Origin: JACDBE01 sp963714055
GTDB taxonomy: Bacteria; Actinomycetota; Acidimicrobiia; Spongiisociales; UBA5794
Length of the DNA stretch: 64,000 nucleotides
Assembly (NCBI GenBank): GCA_963714055.1
Contig: OY970227.1
Location: 2,046,001 to 2,110,000, forward strand
Direction: 5' to 3'
The notes under the pieces are model-generated. The model was not told the DNA's origin. It searched no databases and saw only the letters and a list, made by a program, of their open reading frames with translations. A program made the position numbers and the translations under genes. Position 1 is the first letter of the stretch. Each line of letters begins with the position of its first letter. Positions 54,178 through 63,852 of the stretch are shown here, piece after piece.

Positions 54178-54358
54178 CCCCGCTCTGTCTCGGTTGCCTG
54201 AGAGATTCACCGGCCGGTGCCGGCTTTCCCCTTCGGCGGGGTCGTCCCCGACCCGCTCTCCAGAGGTGCCTCCGGCTGCGGTACCTGGTGCCTGAGAGGT
54301 TCCCGGGGCGGTTGCTCCTTCGGCGCCGGGCGTCGTCCGCCCGGTCTCTCCCGCAGCC
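54178..54358 (-). promoter_or_regulatory. Tandem glycine riboswitch
   Basis: Two glycine aptamers on the complement. Aptamer 1 shows GGGAGAG, then CGCCGAAGGAGCAA, then CCTCTCAGGCACCAGGTACC. Aptamer 2 shows TGGAGAGCGG, then CGCCGAAGGGGAAAG, then ATCTCTCAGGCAACCGAGAC and AGAG. These are the hallmark GCCGAAGG and CTCTCAGGCA boxes, each twice. It lies ~90 bp upstream of gcvP and should raise gcvP expression when glycine is abundant, as in other bacteria. The region between aptamers is short (about 10 nt), which suits cooperative binding. Confidence 0.93.
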
Positions 54359-54604
54359 TTCGTCGGCCCCATGGATGCTACCGACCCTGTCAATGTCGGG
54401 TCCGTCGACCGAGTGGGTGTCGTCGCGGTCGAGCTGAAGCTCGACGGGTCACCTCCCCGTTTCGAGATCCGCCCCGCTCGCGTCGGAAGCGCCAGCCCGG
54501 CGAAAGGGCCGATCAACCCATGCTGGTAGCTGCGCGTTGGCTCCTAGTCTCCCGCTCCTGTGGGTGGGCATCCGGCCTGCCGGCGTGTACAGGGGGTCGG
54601 GGGA

Positions 54605-56887
54605 ATGGCCGGATGGCACAGATTCGGGCGTCGGCGCTTGTGGGCTGGGGCGTCGATGGCCTTGGCTTTGATGACGACGGCACTGCCGCCGGCAGCCGCC
54701 GGCGACTCGGGAACAGACGGCGGGGTCGTCTTCCCGGGCGGTGAGTCCGAGGCGACGATGGCGGCAGCCTCGGTGAGGCTTCGTCAGCCGGTCGATCCTT
54801 CCGAGTCGCCGGTACTCGCCGAGCCTGCCGCCGGGCAGGAGGCGCTCGACCAGGTCGGTGACCGGCTCGGCGAGGTCGCTGCCCGCAACGGGATGTCTCC
54901 CTCGGGTCTCGAGGAGCTGCTCCTCTCCGACGACACCGTCTACCTCGACCGCTACGGGTTCGTGTTCTTCGTCGACCCGGCGCCGGACACCGCGCCCCGG
55001 GCCGGCGGAGACGGCGCACCGGCGGCGGCTCCGTTCCCCTACGACGACACGTTCTCGCTCAACAGCAAGCCGGGCTCGAAGCGTGTGGTGTACCTCGACT
55101 TCAACGGCCACACCCTGCCGGCGAGCAACGGCTGGCGGGCAGGCGTGTACACGGCGCTGGCCTACGACACCGACGGTGCACCCGGCACCTTCAGTGACGC
55201 CGAGATGGACGTCATCCAGAGCATCTGGCAGCGGGTCGCCGAGGACTTCGCCCCGTTCGACGTCAACGTCACCACCGCCGCCCCCGCTTTCGACGCGATC
55301 AACCGGTCGTCGGCGTCGGACCTGACATACGGCACCAGGGCCGTCATCACCAACACCGCCGACACCGAGATCTGCGGCTTCTGCGGAGGAGTCGCCTACC
55401 TCGGCGTCTTCGACATCTACGGCGACTTCGCCCCCCACTCGTACTTCCAACCGGCGTGGTGCTTTCCCGGTTCGCTCTCCGGCGACACCAAGGCGATGGC
55501 CGAGTGTGTCTCCCACGAGGTGGGGCACAACATGGGCCTGGACCATGACGGCCGAGAGCTATTCGGCGAGTACTACGCCGGCCACGAGCCGTGGGCGCCC
55601 ATCATGGGGGTCGGCTACTACGAGCCGGTCACCCAGTGGAGCAAGGGCGACTACGACGGCGCCACCAACACCGAGGACGACTTCGCCGTGATGGCGAGCC
55701 ACGGTGTGAATCAGCGGAGTGACGACCACACCAACGTCGACACCACGGCCACGGTGCTGCTCAGCTCCCGCACCGGCGTCGTGTCGTCCAAGGACGACTA
55801 CGACCTGTTCAGCTTCACCGCCTCCGAGTCAGGGTCGGTGACCTTCGTCGCCGAGCCGGCGCCGGTCAGCCCGAACCTCGACGTCGTGCTCGACTTGTAC
55901 TCCGCGGAGATGGACCTGCTCGCCACCGACGCACCACCGGTTGTGAAGGTCTGGGAGGACGAGGCAACCGGGATGGACGCCTCGCTCACCCACACCGTCG
56001 AAGCAGGAGTCACGTATTACGTCCAGGTGCACGGCGGAGCCCACCTGACGCCGACCACCGGGTATCCGCGGTACGGGTCCATCGGTGCCTACGAGCTCGC
56101 CGCCGAAGGGATGACCGGGCTCAGTTCGTGCGACGGCCTCGTGGTCACCATCCAGGGAACGACCGGCGTCGACACCATCGACGGGACGAGCGGGATCGAC
56201 GTCATCGACGGCCTGGGCGGTAACGACGTCATCGATGGTCTCGGCGGCGCCGACGTGATCTGTGGCGGCGACGGCAACGACACCCTCGACGGCGGAGACG
56301 GCGCCGACTCCCTCGTCGGCGGCAATGGCACCGACTCGCTCACCGGCGGCGTTGGTAACGACTCGCTCACCGGCGGCGCGGGGATCGACACCATTCTCGG
56401 TGGCGCCGGCGGTGACTCGCTCCTCGGCGATGGCAGCGCCGACGTCGTCGACGGCGGCACCGGCAACGACATCCTCACCGGTGGCGACGGGGCCGACACG
56501 CTCGACGGCGGCGAGGGTGCCGATGTGATCAACGGGAACAGCGGTGCCGACGAGATCGAGGGCGGCAATGGAGCCGACGACATCGAGGGCGGCACCGAAG
56601 GAGACGTCGTCGGTGGGGGCAGCGGAGTCGACGACATCAACGGAGGCGCCGGCAACGACACCGTCAGCGGGGGGATCTCCAACGATGAGCTCCTTGGCGG
56701 CGACGGGACCGACACGGTCAACGGCAACGGCGGCAATGACACCATGTTCGGCAACGCAGGATCGGACACCCTCAACGGTGGCAACGGGTCGGACAGCCTC
56801 AACGGCGGCAGCGGCACCGACACGTGCCGGGGCAACGCGGGCACCGACGGCGCCACGGCCTGCGAGGTCAAGAGCAGCATCCCCTGA
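54605..56887 (+). CDS. Secreted zinc metalloprotease with C-terminal RTX repeats
   Basis: 760 residues. ATG 54605 begins a signal peptide (RRLWAGASMALALMTTALPP-AAA). A propeptide-like region follows, then a metzincin-like catalytic domain with HEVGHNMGLDHDG (HExxHxxGxxHD) near residue 305. Next is a pre-peptidase C-terminal-like domain (DDYDLFSFTASESGSVTFVA), and from about residue 515 a long run of calcium-binding nonapeptides (GGxGxDxL/V), about 25 of them. RTX repeats fold outside on Ca2+. In a monoderm no type I export machinery is needed because a Sec signal is present. Probably a nutrient-scavenging or surface-processing protease. Confidence 0.92.
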   Translation: MAGWHRFGRRRLWAGASMALALMTTALPPAAAGDSGTDGGVVFPGGESEATMAAASVRLRQPVDPSESPVLAEPAAGQEALDQVGDRLGEVAARNGMSPSGLEELLLSDDTVYLDRYGFVFFVDPAPDTAPRAGGDGAPAAAPFPYDDTFSLNSKPGSKRVVYLDFNGHTLPASNGWRAGVYTALAYDTDGAPGTFSDAEMDVIQSIWQRVAEDFAPFDVNVTTAAPAFDAINRSSASDLTYGTRAVITNTADTEICGFCGGVAYLGVFDIYGDFAPHSYFQPAWCFPGSLSGDTKAMAECVSHEVGHNMGLDHDGRELFGEYYAGHEPWAPIMGVGYYEPVTQWSKGDYDGATNTEDDFAVMASHGVNQRSDDHTNVDTTATVLLSSRTGVVSSKDDYDLFSFTASESGSVTFVAEPAPVSPNLDVVLDLYSAEMDLLATDAPPVVKVWEDEATGMDASLTHTVEAGVTYYVQVHGGAHLTPTTGYPRYGSIGAYELAAEGMTGLSSCDGLVVTIQGTTGVDTIDGTSGIDVIDGLGGNDVIDGLGGADVICGGDGNDTLDGGDGADSLVGGNGTDSLTGGVGNDSLTGGAGIDTILGGAGGDSLLGDGSADVVDGGTGNDILTGGDGADTLDGGEGADVINGNSGADEIEGGNGADDIEGGTEGDVVGGGSGVDDINGGAGNDTVSGGISNDELLGGDGTDTVNGNGGNDTMFGNAGSDTLNGGNGSDSLNGGSGTDTCRGNAGTDGATACEVKSSIP

Positions 56888-56964
56888 CCTGGGAGCCGGG
56901 GCGGCAACCGGGCCCCGCCCCGCCGGCTCCTGCTACGCGTCGGGCGTGACACGCGGCGAGGTCA

Positions 56965-57801
56965 CTACCCGGCGGCGCGGCGGAGCACCTCGTCGAGCAT
57001 CACCTCGGTGAGCTTGCCGGTGAAGGTGTTCTGCTGGCTGGGGTGGTAGCACCCGATGAGGCGCAACGGGCCGGTGGGACCATGGAGGGCGACCTCGGCG
57101 CCGTGCCCGAACCCTGGCCTGGGCCGGGGCAGGGCGACCCGGTTGCGGGCGAGCGTGGCCAGCGCCGCCGTCCAGGCGAAGCCGCCCAGGGCCACGATCG
57201 ACTTCACGGTGGGTAGCACCAACTCCACCTCACGGTCGAGCCAGGGGCTGCAGCAGTCCCGCTCGGAGGTGGAGGGCCGGTTGCCAGGCGGGGCGCAGCG
57301 GACGGCGGCGACGATCCGCACAGCGGTGAGCCGGAGGCCGTCGCCGGCTTGTCGTGACGTCGGTTGGGAGGCGAGCCCCGCCCGGTGGAGGGCGGCGAAC
57401 ATCCAGTCACCGCTGCGGTCCCCGGTGAACACACGTCCGGTCCGGTTCCCCCCGTGAGCGGCGGGGGCGAGACCGAGGACGAGGATGCGGGCCGCCGGAT
57501 CACCCCAGCCGGCGACCGGCCGGCCCCAGTACGGCTCGTCGGCGAACGATGCGCGTTTGTCGATCGCCACCTGCTCCCGCCACGCCACCAGCCGTGGGCA
57601 CGCTCTGCACACCGACGACCGTGCCGTGATCTCGTCGAGCGTCGCCCCGATGGAGAGGGTCTGCACCTGGGCCACCGAGGTCGCCACCGGTGTGCGTGGG
57701 CCGGCTCGGTCGTCGGGCCAACCGTCGCCGGGCGCGACCGGGCTGGAGAAGCTCCCGCCGACCACCGGATGCGGCAGGAGACGGGCGTGCGACGAGGTCA
57801 A
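56965..57801 (-). CDS. udgB: Type-5 uracil-DNA glycosylase
   Basis: A 278-residue glycosylase of UDG family 5. Fe-S cysteines: the first pair is in SSVCRACPRLVAWR, with a third in VRCAPPGNRPSTSERDCCSP. The active-site block is ILVLGLAPAAHGGNRTGRVF then TGDRSGDWMFAALH. The final motif is GCYHPSQQNTFTGKL. It removes uracil and hypoxanthine from DNA in base-excision repair. TTG 57801 overlaps the stop of the cyclic-nucleotide-binding gene (TTGA), which supports a start at that codon and co-translation. Confidence 0.9.
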   Translation of the reverse strand: MTSSHARLLPHPVVGGSFSSPVAPGDGWPDDRAGPRTPVATSVAQVQTLSIGATLDEITARSSVCRACPRLVAWREQVAIDKRASFADEPYWGRPVAGWGDPAARILVLGLAPAAHGGNRTGRVFTGDRSGDWMFAALHRAGLASQPTSRQAGDGLRLTAVRIVAAVRCAPPGNRPSTSERDCCSPWLDREVELVLPTVKSIVALGGFAWTAALATLARNRVALPRPRPGFGHGAEVALHGPTGPLRLIGCYHPSQQNTFTGKLTEVMLDEVLRRAAG

Positions 57802-58229
57802 TCCTCGCTGAGGCGTTGTTCGGCCAGGGCGCGCAGCCGGTGCTCGATCTCCGGGTGGTCCTCGATCACCTGACGGAAGTCCCATACCATCATCGTGATC
57901 AGCGACATCTGGGTCTTGGCGGTCACGTCGGCATTGCGGTGGCGGCGACCGAGCAGCGCCATCTCCCCGAAGACGTCGCCCGGGCCGAGGGTGGCCACTT
58001 CTTCCTCGTCGATGACCACACCGGCCTCGCCTCCGTGGATCATGTAGAAGTCGAACCCTGACTCACCCTGGTGCACGAGCTTGGCGCCGGCGTGGGCGCC
58101 GATGGCGATGCACCGCTGGGCGACGTCGGCGAGGGTGTCGTCGTCCAACCCCTCGAAGATGTGGACGGTGGCCAGGTCCTCACTGGTCACGGGCGGGAAG
58201 ATCGACACAGAGCCCTCCAGGTTCGGCAA
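57798..58229 (-). CDS. Cyclic nucleotide-binding domain protein
   Basis: A 143-residue single CNB domain: FEGLDDDTLADVAQRCIAIG, FYMIHGGEAGVVIDEEEVAT, and the phosphate-binding cassette GPGDVFGEMALLGRRHRNAD (FGExALL). No helix-turn-helix and no effector domain are attached, so it may act through a partner. It is transcribed with the uracil glycosylase gene and lies 50 bp after the Rieske/FAD gene. Second messenger (cAMP or other) not determined. Confidence 0.9.
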   Translation of the reverse strand: MPNLEGSVSIFPPVTSEDLATVHIFEGLDDDTLADVAQRCIAIGAHAGAKLVHQGESGFDFYMIHGGEAGVVIDEEEVATLGPGDVFGEMALLGRRHRNADVTAKTQMSLITMMVWDFRQVIEDHPEIEHRLRALAEQRLSED

Positions 58230-58280
58230 GCGCCAGGAAATCTACCCAAGTCGCCCGGCCGATGCCCGGGGCAGCGGCAC

Positions 58281-59817
58281 TCAGCCCGACAGCAGCCCGT
58301 CGAGCGCCTCCTGGTCGCCGGTGGCGAGGGCGCGCTCCGCCCGCAGGTTGTCCCGGTCGCGATAGATCGAGGCGACCGCGAGGGTCTTGTCGCCGTGCGC
58401 GGAGCCCGACGATGACGTCATGGGCAGACGGGTCGCCGTGCACCACCGCCTGGTCCCATCCGGCGGCGTGGCCGGTCACGTTGATCGGGATGTCGTAGTG
58501 CTGGCTCCAGAAGAAGGGTGGGGTTGTGAAGGGGATGTCGTGCCCGAGCATGTTGGCGGCGGCGGTCTGCCCCTGGCGCTGGGCGAGCACCCAGTGCTCC
58601 ACCCGGATGCTGCCGGCGACGGGGTGCGGGTAGCGGGCCGAGTCGCCGGCCGCCCAGATGGCCGGGTCGCTGGTACGCAGCCGGTCGTCGACCACGATGC
58701 CCTTGTCGACCTCGAGCCCGGCGGCTTCGGCCAGGTCGGTGCGGGGCCGGACCCCGACCCCGACGACCACCAGATCGGCGGGGAGGACCGTGCCGTCGTC
58801 GAGCGCCACCTCTCCCTGGCGAACCTCGTGGACCACGTGGCCCAGACGGAAGGTGACGCCATGCTCCTCGTGGAGGGCGCGCACGAACGATCCGAGATCG
58901 TCGCCGACGATGTGCGCCAGCGGGATCGGCTCGGGGGCCACCACGGTGACCTCGAGCTCCCGCATCCGCAGCGACGCCGCCACCTCCAGCCCGATGAACC
59001 CGGCACCGACGACGACGGCAGTTGTTGCCGACGCAGTCGCTTCGACGATGGCCCTGCTGTCATCGAGGCTGCGCAAGTAGTGGATCTGGGGCGCTTCAGG
59101 GATCGGAGGACGGATCGGCTCGGCCCCCGGGGCGAGCAGCAGCGCCCCGTAGGCGATGCGTTCCCCATCGGCCATCTCGACGATCCGCTCGGCGCGGTCG
59201 ATGGCGACCACGCGTCGGTCGCTGAGGAGGGCGATGTCGTGCTCGGCGTAGAACCCCGCGCTACGGAGCCACAGCCAGTCCTCGGGGGCGGTTCCGGCCA
59301 GGTAGTCCTTGGACAGGTTCGGCCGGTCGACCGGCGGCTCGTCGCCGACCAGGGTCACCGGGCCGGTGTAGCCGAGGCGGCGGAGGGCTTCGGCGGCGGT
59401 CGCCCCTGCGGCGCCGGCGCCGACGATGACCACCGAGTCGGGGGCCGAAGGCGGGATGCGCTCGGGGATGTCGGGATCCACCGGCCCTTCGACGGTGATG
59501 TGCCCGTCGCGCTCCTCGGCGCGATACACCGGGATCGGGTTGAGTGCCGGCGCCCCGACGGCCTCCCCGGTGGTGACGTCGAAGGAGGCGTGGTGCCAGG
59601 GGCAGTGGAGCTGCTCGCCGTCGCAGATACCGTCACCGAGCGGGCCGCCGTAGTGGGTGCACCGACCGCCGACGGCGCGAACCCCGTCGGCGGTGCGCAC
59701 CACCACCACCGGCTTGCCGTCGAGGTGGCCGACGAACGGCACGTCGCCCCCGACCGACTCGGACGGGATGCTCTCGGTGGCGAGATCGGGGCCACTGAGC
59801 TTGATCGGTCCGGCCAT
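58281..59817 (-). CDS. Rieske-domain FAD/NAD(P)H oxidoreductase (frameshift near C-terminus)
   Basis: About 512 residues. An N-terminal Rieske 2Fe-2S domain (CTHYGGPLGDG and LHCPWHHASFD: C-x-H ... C-x2-H) is fused to a pyridine-nucleotide-disulfide-type reductase with two Rossmann motifs (VVIVGAGAAGATAAEALRRL; TTAVVVGAGFIGLEVAASLR) and AAGDSARYPHP. The C-terminal reductase domain reads PPFFWSQHYDIPINVTGHAA and continues after one indel near 58400 (SAHGDKTLAVASIYRDRDNL to LLSG). It resembles AIF-like or ferredoxin reductases. Partner likely a redox protein; proximity to nirK is suggestive. Confidence 0.9.
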
Positions 59818-59968
59818 GGGCGCTCCTTCGGGGAATCGGCTGGCGAGAGCTTGGCTGCTCTAAAGTAGGTTCAAGTTGACGATACGGATCGTACCGGGCG
59901 GGAGGTTCGGCGCTCCATCGGGCTGATCGCTCCGTGGAGGACGTAGGCTCCTTCGGGGAGGTGGCGAC

Positions 59969-60238
59969 GTGATCGAACTGTATCGGGCGAGTCGCTCCCC
60001 GGACGCCGATCGCACCGAGGAGGCGTTGCGCGACCTGGTGGTCGCCCACACGGTGCACGTGGTCGCCGATCCCGACGACGCCCCTGGCGGCATTCTGCCG
60101 GTAGTGCGCGAGGGCGACCGGCTCGTCCTTCCGCCCGACATCCCGGCGTACCTCGAGGAGGTCCGCCGGCTGATGGCGGAGTGGAGGCGGTTCCAGTCGG
60201 ACGCCTGCTTCGTCGCCGACGACGGCGGCGTGTGCTGA
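59969..60238 (+). CDS. Small hypothetical protein, possibly glutaredoxin-like
   Basis: An 89-residue protein starting MIELYRASRSPDADRTEEAL. The N-terminal strand-loop-helix looks like a glutaredoxin fold, but the CxxC is replaced by SRSPD, and the only cysteines are near the C-terminus (SDACFVADDGGVC). A GTG or ATG start is possible; GTG at 59969 follows GGAGGTGGCGAC. It is divergent from the Rieske reductase and upstream of nirK, so a redox role is plausible but unproven. Confidence 0.6.
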   Translation: MIELYRASRSPDADRTEEALRDLVVAHTVHVVADPDDAPGGILPVVREGDRLVLPPDIPAYLEEVRRLMAEWRRFQSDACFVADDGGVC

Positions 60239-60322
60239 CACAGGCCGCCAAACGGCCGGGTCCCCAATAGTGCCGTTCGGCCCTACTCGACGGGGCCCGA
60301 TCGCTATTGACTCCCGGGGAAC

Positions 60323-61936
60323 ATGACCGATCTACTCCCGCGCACGTCCACAGACACGTCCCAGCCACCTCCACCGCCTCCGCATGCGCACTACACGCTG
60401 GCTTCGATCGGTGCGCTGGCCCTGGTCGGCGCCCTGGTCGCCATGGCGCTCGCCGTCGGAGGCATCGCCATCACCGCCGGGCGCAACTCGGTCGACGACG
60501 AGATCGTCGCCGAGAGGGTCGACGCCCTTCTCGCCGAAGCCGATGTCGCTGCTGCATCGGCGGCGCCGGCGGCTGTCGGCGAGGTCATCCCCGCCCTGGT
60601 GCCGAAGGGGGAGCTGCCGGCCGTTCCCGCCGGCGAGGTCAACGTTGCGGTGGCCCCGGAGATGCCGCCCCCGTCGGGTCGTACCGCCCCCGCCATCGTC
60701 GAGGTCCACTTCGAGGTGGTCGAGAACGTGTCGGCCATCGACCCGGCCACCGGAGTCGAGTTCGAGACCTGGGGGTACCGGCTGGTCGACGGCCCGGACG
60801 GGCTCGTCGTCGGCACCCCCGGCCCGGTGATCCGGGCACGGGTGGGCGACGTCCTCCGTTTCACCATCACCAATCCCCAGGGCAACGCCAACCCGCACAA
60901 CGTGGACTTCCACGCCGTCACCGGCCAGGGCGGTGGGGCCGAGGCGACCACGGTTGCGCCCGGCGAGACGAAGACCATCGAGGCGCGCCTGCTCTACCCC
61001 GGGTTCTTCATGTACCACTGCGCCTACGGCGACATCCCGGCGCACATCTCGCACGGCATGTTCGGCGGGATCCTGGTCGACCCGGAGACGCCGCTCCCTG
61101 CCGCCGACCACGAGTGGTACATGGTGCAGTCCGAGTACTACACGGTCGACGACGAGCCCGGTATGGCCGAGTTCGACCGGGCCGCGGTCACCGACGAGGA
61201 TCCGACCTTCGTCGTCTTCAACGGCGCCCGCGGCGCTCTCGCCGGCGACAACGCCCTGCAGATGGCCGTCGGGGAGCGGGCGAGGATCTACTTCGTCAAC
61301 GCCGGGCTCAACCTCGACTCCAACTTCCACCCGATCGGCTCCCACTGGGACGTGGTGTACCAGGAGGCGGCGCTGCTCGGCGAGCCCCTCCGCGGGTCGC
61401 AGACCACGCTGGTTCCGGCAGGCGGAGGCACCGTCGTCGAGCTCGTCGGCCAGGTGCCCTCGACGATCGTCCTGGTCGACCACGCCCTCTCGAGGGCCGT
61501 CGACAAGGGCGCCATCGGCCAGATCGTCATCAGCGGCGAGCCCAACCCGGAGATCTTCGAGGCGATCGGCGAGGGCGGTGAGGCCACCGCCACCACCGGT
61601 GGGCACGAGATGACCCCGCCGGCCGAAGGCGAGCCGGTGTCGATCGTGGCGGGCGCCTGGGAGGCCCAGGAGCTCGATTCCCCCGACGAGTTCGCCGCCG
61701 ACGAGGTCCCCGCCGACTACTCGATCAACGAGCTCACCATCCCGGTGGGCACCACGGTCACCTGGACCAACGACGACGACCAGATCCACACCGTCACCGA
61801 CGCCGCCGGCGCCTTCGACTCGGGCTTCCTCGACCCGGGGGCGACCTGGTCCTACACCTTCGAGGAGGTGGGGGACTTCGAGTACTTCTGCACCCCGCAC
61901 CCGTGGATGCGTGCCAAGGTGATCGTCACGGAGTGA
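60323..61936 (+). CDS. nirK: Copper-containing nitrite reductase (NirK-like) with fused C-terminal cupredoxin
   Basis: 537 residues. A single N-terminal transmembrane helix (LASIGALALVGALVAMALAV) anchors two cupredoxin domains of the NirK type. Type 1/type 2 copper ligands are in NPHNVDFHAVTG (His, catalytic Asp, His), FMYHCAYGDIPAHISHGMFG (His, Cys, His, Met) and SNFHPIGSHWD (type 2 His). It reduces nitrite to NO. After ~430 residues there is an extra plastocyanin/azurin-like domain with its own copper site (QIHTVTDAAGAFDSG; FEYFCTPHPWMRAKVIV: His, Cys, His, Met). That may deliver electrons internally. Neighbouring NDH-2 and Rieske reductase fit respiratory use. No nor or nos genes here. Confidence 0.88.
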   Translation: MTDLLPRTSTDTSQPPPPPPHAHYTLASIGALALVGALVAMALAVGGIAITAGRNSVDDEIVAERVDALLAEADVAAASAAPAAVGEVIPALVPKGELPAVPAGEVNVAVAPEMPPPSGRTAPAIVEVHFEVVENVSAIDPATGVEFETWGYRLVDGPDGLVVGTPGPVIRARVGDVLRFTITNPQGNANPHNVDFHAVTGQGGGAEATTVAPGETKTIEARLLYPGFFMYHCAYGDIPAHISHGMFGGILVDPETPLPAADHEWYMVQSEYYTVDDEPGMAEFDRAAVTDEDPTFVVFNGARGALAGDNALQMAVGERARIYFVNAGLNLDSNFHPIGSHWDVVYQEAALLGEPLRGSQTTLVPAGGGTVVELVGQVPSTIVLVDHALSRAVDKGAIGQIVISGEPNPEIFEAIGEGGEATATTGGHEMTPPAEGEPVSIVAGAWEAQELDSPDEFAADEVPADYSINELTIPVGTTVTWTNDDDQIHTVTDAAGAFDSGFLDPGATWSYTFEEVGDFEYFCTPHPWMRAKVIVTE

Positions 61937-62043
61937 GTCGTCGGCCCCGGGCTGGTGGGAGCCGGCCCGGCAAGAGCCCACCCGAATCGACTTCGCCGGC
62001 GTCAGCCGGCGGAGTCGCGTCGGGTGCGGAATAAGATCGTCGG

Positions 62044-63339
62044 GTGACGTTCTACGACGTCCTGATCGTCGGTGGCGGGTTCGGGGGAGCGATCGCCGCC
62101 AGGCACCTCGAGCGAACGCTGGCCGGTCGGCCGGAACGGGTTGCGATCGTCGCCCCGGAGAACTTCATGCTGTTCTCGCCGCTCCTCCCTGAGGCCGCCT
62201 CCGGCACCATCGAGCCTCGCCACGCCGTCATCCCGTTGCGCGGGATGCTCGACCGCACGGATCTGCTGGTCGGCGAGGTCACCGACCTCGACCCGGGAGC
62301 GGGCAAGGCGGCGGTGACGACGGTGGCCGGCGAGACGGTTCACGTCGAATTCGCCCGCGTGCTGGTCTCGGTGGGGTCGGTGCCCACCGTGTTCCCCATC
62401 TCCGGCCTGACCGACAACGCCGTCGGGTTCAAGACCCTCGCCGACGCCATCTGGCTGCGCAACCGGGTGCTGCGCCAGCTCGACGTCGCCCAGGCGACAT
62501 CCGATCCCGAGGAGCGTCGTCGCCAGCTGACCTTCACCTTCATCGGTGGTGGGTATGCCGGCGTGGAGGCCCTGGCCGAGCTCGAGTCGATGGCACGTGA
62601 TGCGGTGCGCCGCTACCAGGGGCTGTCCGCCGCCGACCTCCGATGGGTGCTCGTCGAGGCGCGGGACACGCTCCTGCCCGGGCTGCATCCCAAGCTGGCC
62701 TCCTTCACCGAGGGCGTGCTCCGCAAGCGAGGCGTGGAGCTCTACCTGGGCACCCGGCTCGAGTCGTGCGTCGACAAGGTGGTGGTGCTCTCCGGCGGCG
62801 CCGTCGAGCCGTACGCCTCGGAGACGATCGTGTGGACGGCGGGGCAGCGGGCAAACCCGGACGTGCAAGGCTTCGGCCTGCCCACCGACGAGCTCGGCCG
62901 GGTCATCGTCGACGACGGCACGCAGGTGGTGGGGCTGCCGGGGGTGTTCGCCATCGGCGACGCCGCCCGGGTGCCGGTGCCGGAAGGTGGATTCGCCCCG
63001 ATGACGGCGCAACACGCGGTGCGCCAGGCAAGGGTGGCGGCGGTCAACATCGCCGCCTCGCTGGGAGTGGGCCGTCGGATCCGTTTCGAGTACCGCAACC
63101 GCGGCCTCGCCGTCACGTTGGGGAAGTGGCAGGGGACGGCACAGGTGATGCGGTTCACCTTCACCGGGCCGCTCGCCTGGTGGATGGGACGCTCCTACCA
63201 CCTGCTGATGATCCCGGGGCTGGCTCGCAAGGCACGGGTGGTGAGCGACTGGACGATCTCGCTGCTGTTCCGGCGGGATGTCTCCCAGCTCGGCCAGCTG
63301 GGCAAGCCGACGCCCCTCGATCCGTCCCGGCAGGACTGA
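62044..63339 (+). CDS. ndh: Type II NADH dehydrogenase (NDH-2)
   Basis: A 431-residue membrane-bound flavoprotein oxidising NADH to reduce quinone without proton pumping. FAD motif: VLIVGGGFGGAIAARHLERT. NADH motif: FTFIGGGYAGVEALAELESM. The second FAD block is GVFAIGDAARVPVPEGGFAP followed by MTAQHAVRQARVAAVNIAAS. The C-terminal amphipathic segment (WWMGRSYHLLMIPGLARKAR) attaches to the membrane. Start GTG 62044. It is immediately followed by a convergent thioesterase gene. Monocistronic. Confidence 0.92.
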   Translation: MTFYDVLIVGGGFGGAIAARHLERTLAGRPERVAIVAPENFMLFSPLLPEAASGTIEPRHAVIPLRGMLDRTDLLVGEVTDLDPGAGKAAVTTVAGETVHVEFARVLVSVGSVPTVFPISGLTDNAVGFKTLADAIWLRNRVLRQLDVAQATSDPEERRRQLTFTFIGGGYAGVEALAELESMARDAVRRYQGLSAADLRWVLVEARDTLLPGLHPKLASFTEGVLRKRGVELYLGTRLESCVDKVVVLSGGAVEPYASETIVWTAGQRANPDVQGFGLPTDELGRVIVDDGTQVVGLPGVFAIGDAARVPVPEGGFAPMTAQHAVRQARVAAVNIAASLGVGRRIRFEYRNRGLAVTLGKWQGTAQVMRFTFTGPLAWWMGRSYHLLMIPGLARKARVVSDWTISLLFRRDVSQLGQLGKPTPLDPSRQD

Positions 63340-63774
63340 TCACTCGGGCCGGGCTGAAACACTCCCCTGGAGGGCCTCGATGGCTTCGACCAGGAAATCG
63401 GGGACCGGTCGCGGGGTGAAGGTCACCGGGTCGATGACGACCTGCACCTGGCGCCCCTCGACGACGGTGCGGCCGGTCGCCTCGTCCCAGGTCTCCAGGG
63501 CGAGCCGGATCGAGCTGTTCCCGAAACCGGTGGCGCGCACCCCGGTGACCAGGGTGTCGCCGATCCGTCCCGGCGAGCGGAAGTCGACCTCGACCCTGGC
63601 CAGCACCAGGTCGTGCCCGGTGGCGGTCAGCCGCTCCCAGCCGTAGCCCAACTCCTCCAGCCAGTCGGTGACGGTGTCGTCGAAGTAGGTGAGGAAGTTG
63701 CCGTTGAAGACGACGCCCTGGGCATCGCTGTCGGAGAATCGCACCCGGCGGCGGTAGGTGACCGGCCAGCTCAT
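63340..63774 (-). CDS. Acyl-CoA thioesterase (hotdog fold, 4HBT-like)
   Basis: A 144-residue hotdog-fold thioesterase. Signature VRFSDSDAQGVVFNGNFLTY (active-site Asp and the V-F/Y-N-Y-x-Y block) and FDDTVTDWLEELG, then VEVDFRSPGRIGDTLVTGVR. It hydrolyses acyl-CoA or aryl-CoA thioesters; specificity not known. The stop codon at 63340-63342 directly abuts that of ndh. ATG 63774. Confidence 0.9.
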   Translation of the reverse strand: MSWPVTYRRRVRFSDSDAQGVVFNGNFLTYFDDTVTDWLEELGYGWERLTATGHDLVLARVEVDFRSPGRIGDTLVTGVRATGFGNSSIRLALETWDEATGRTVVEGRQVQVVIDPVTFTPRPVPDFLVEAIEALQGSVSARPE

Positions 63775-63852
63775 GCCGGAACGCTAACCGGTGCCCGCCC
63801 ACCGACGCCTGAAGACCGGCCCGGGACCCCGGGAAGAATCCGTAGGTTGATC

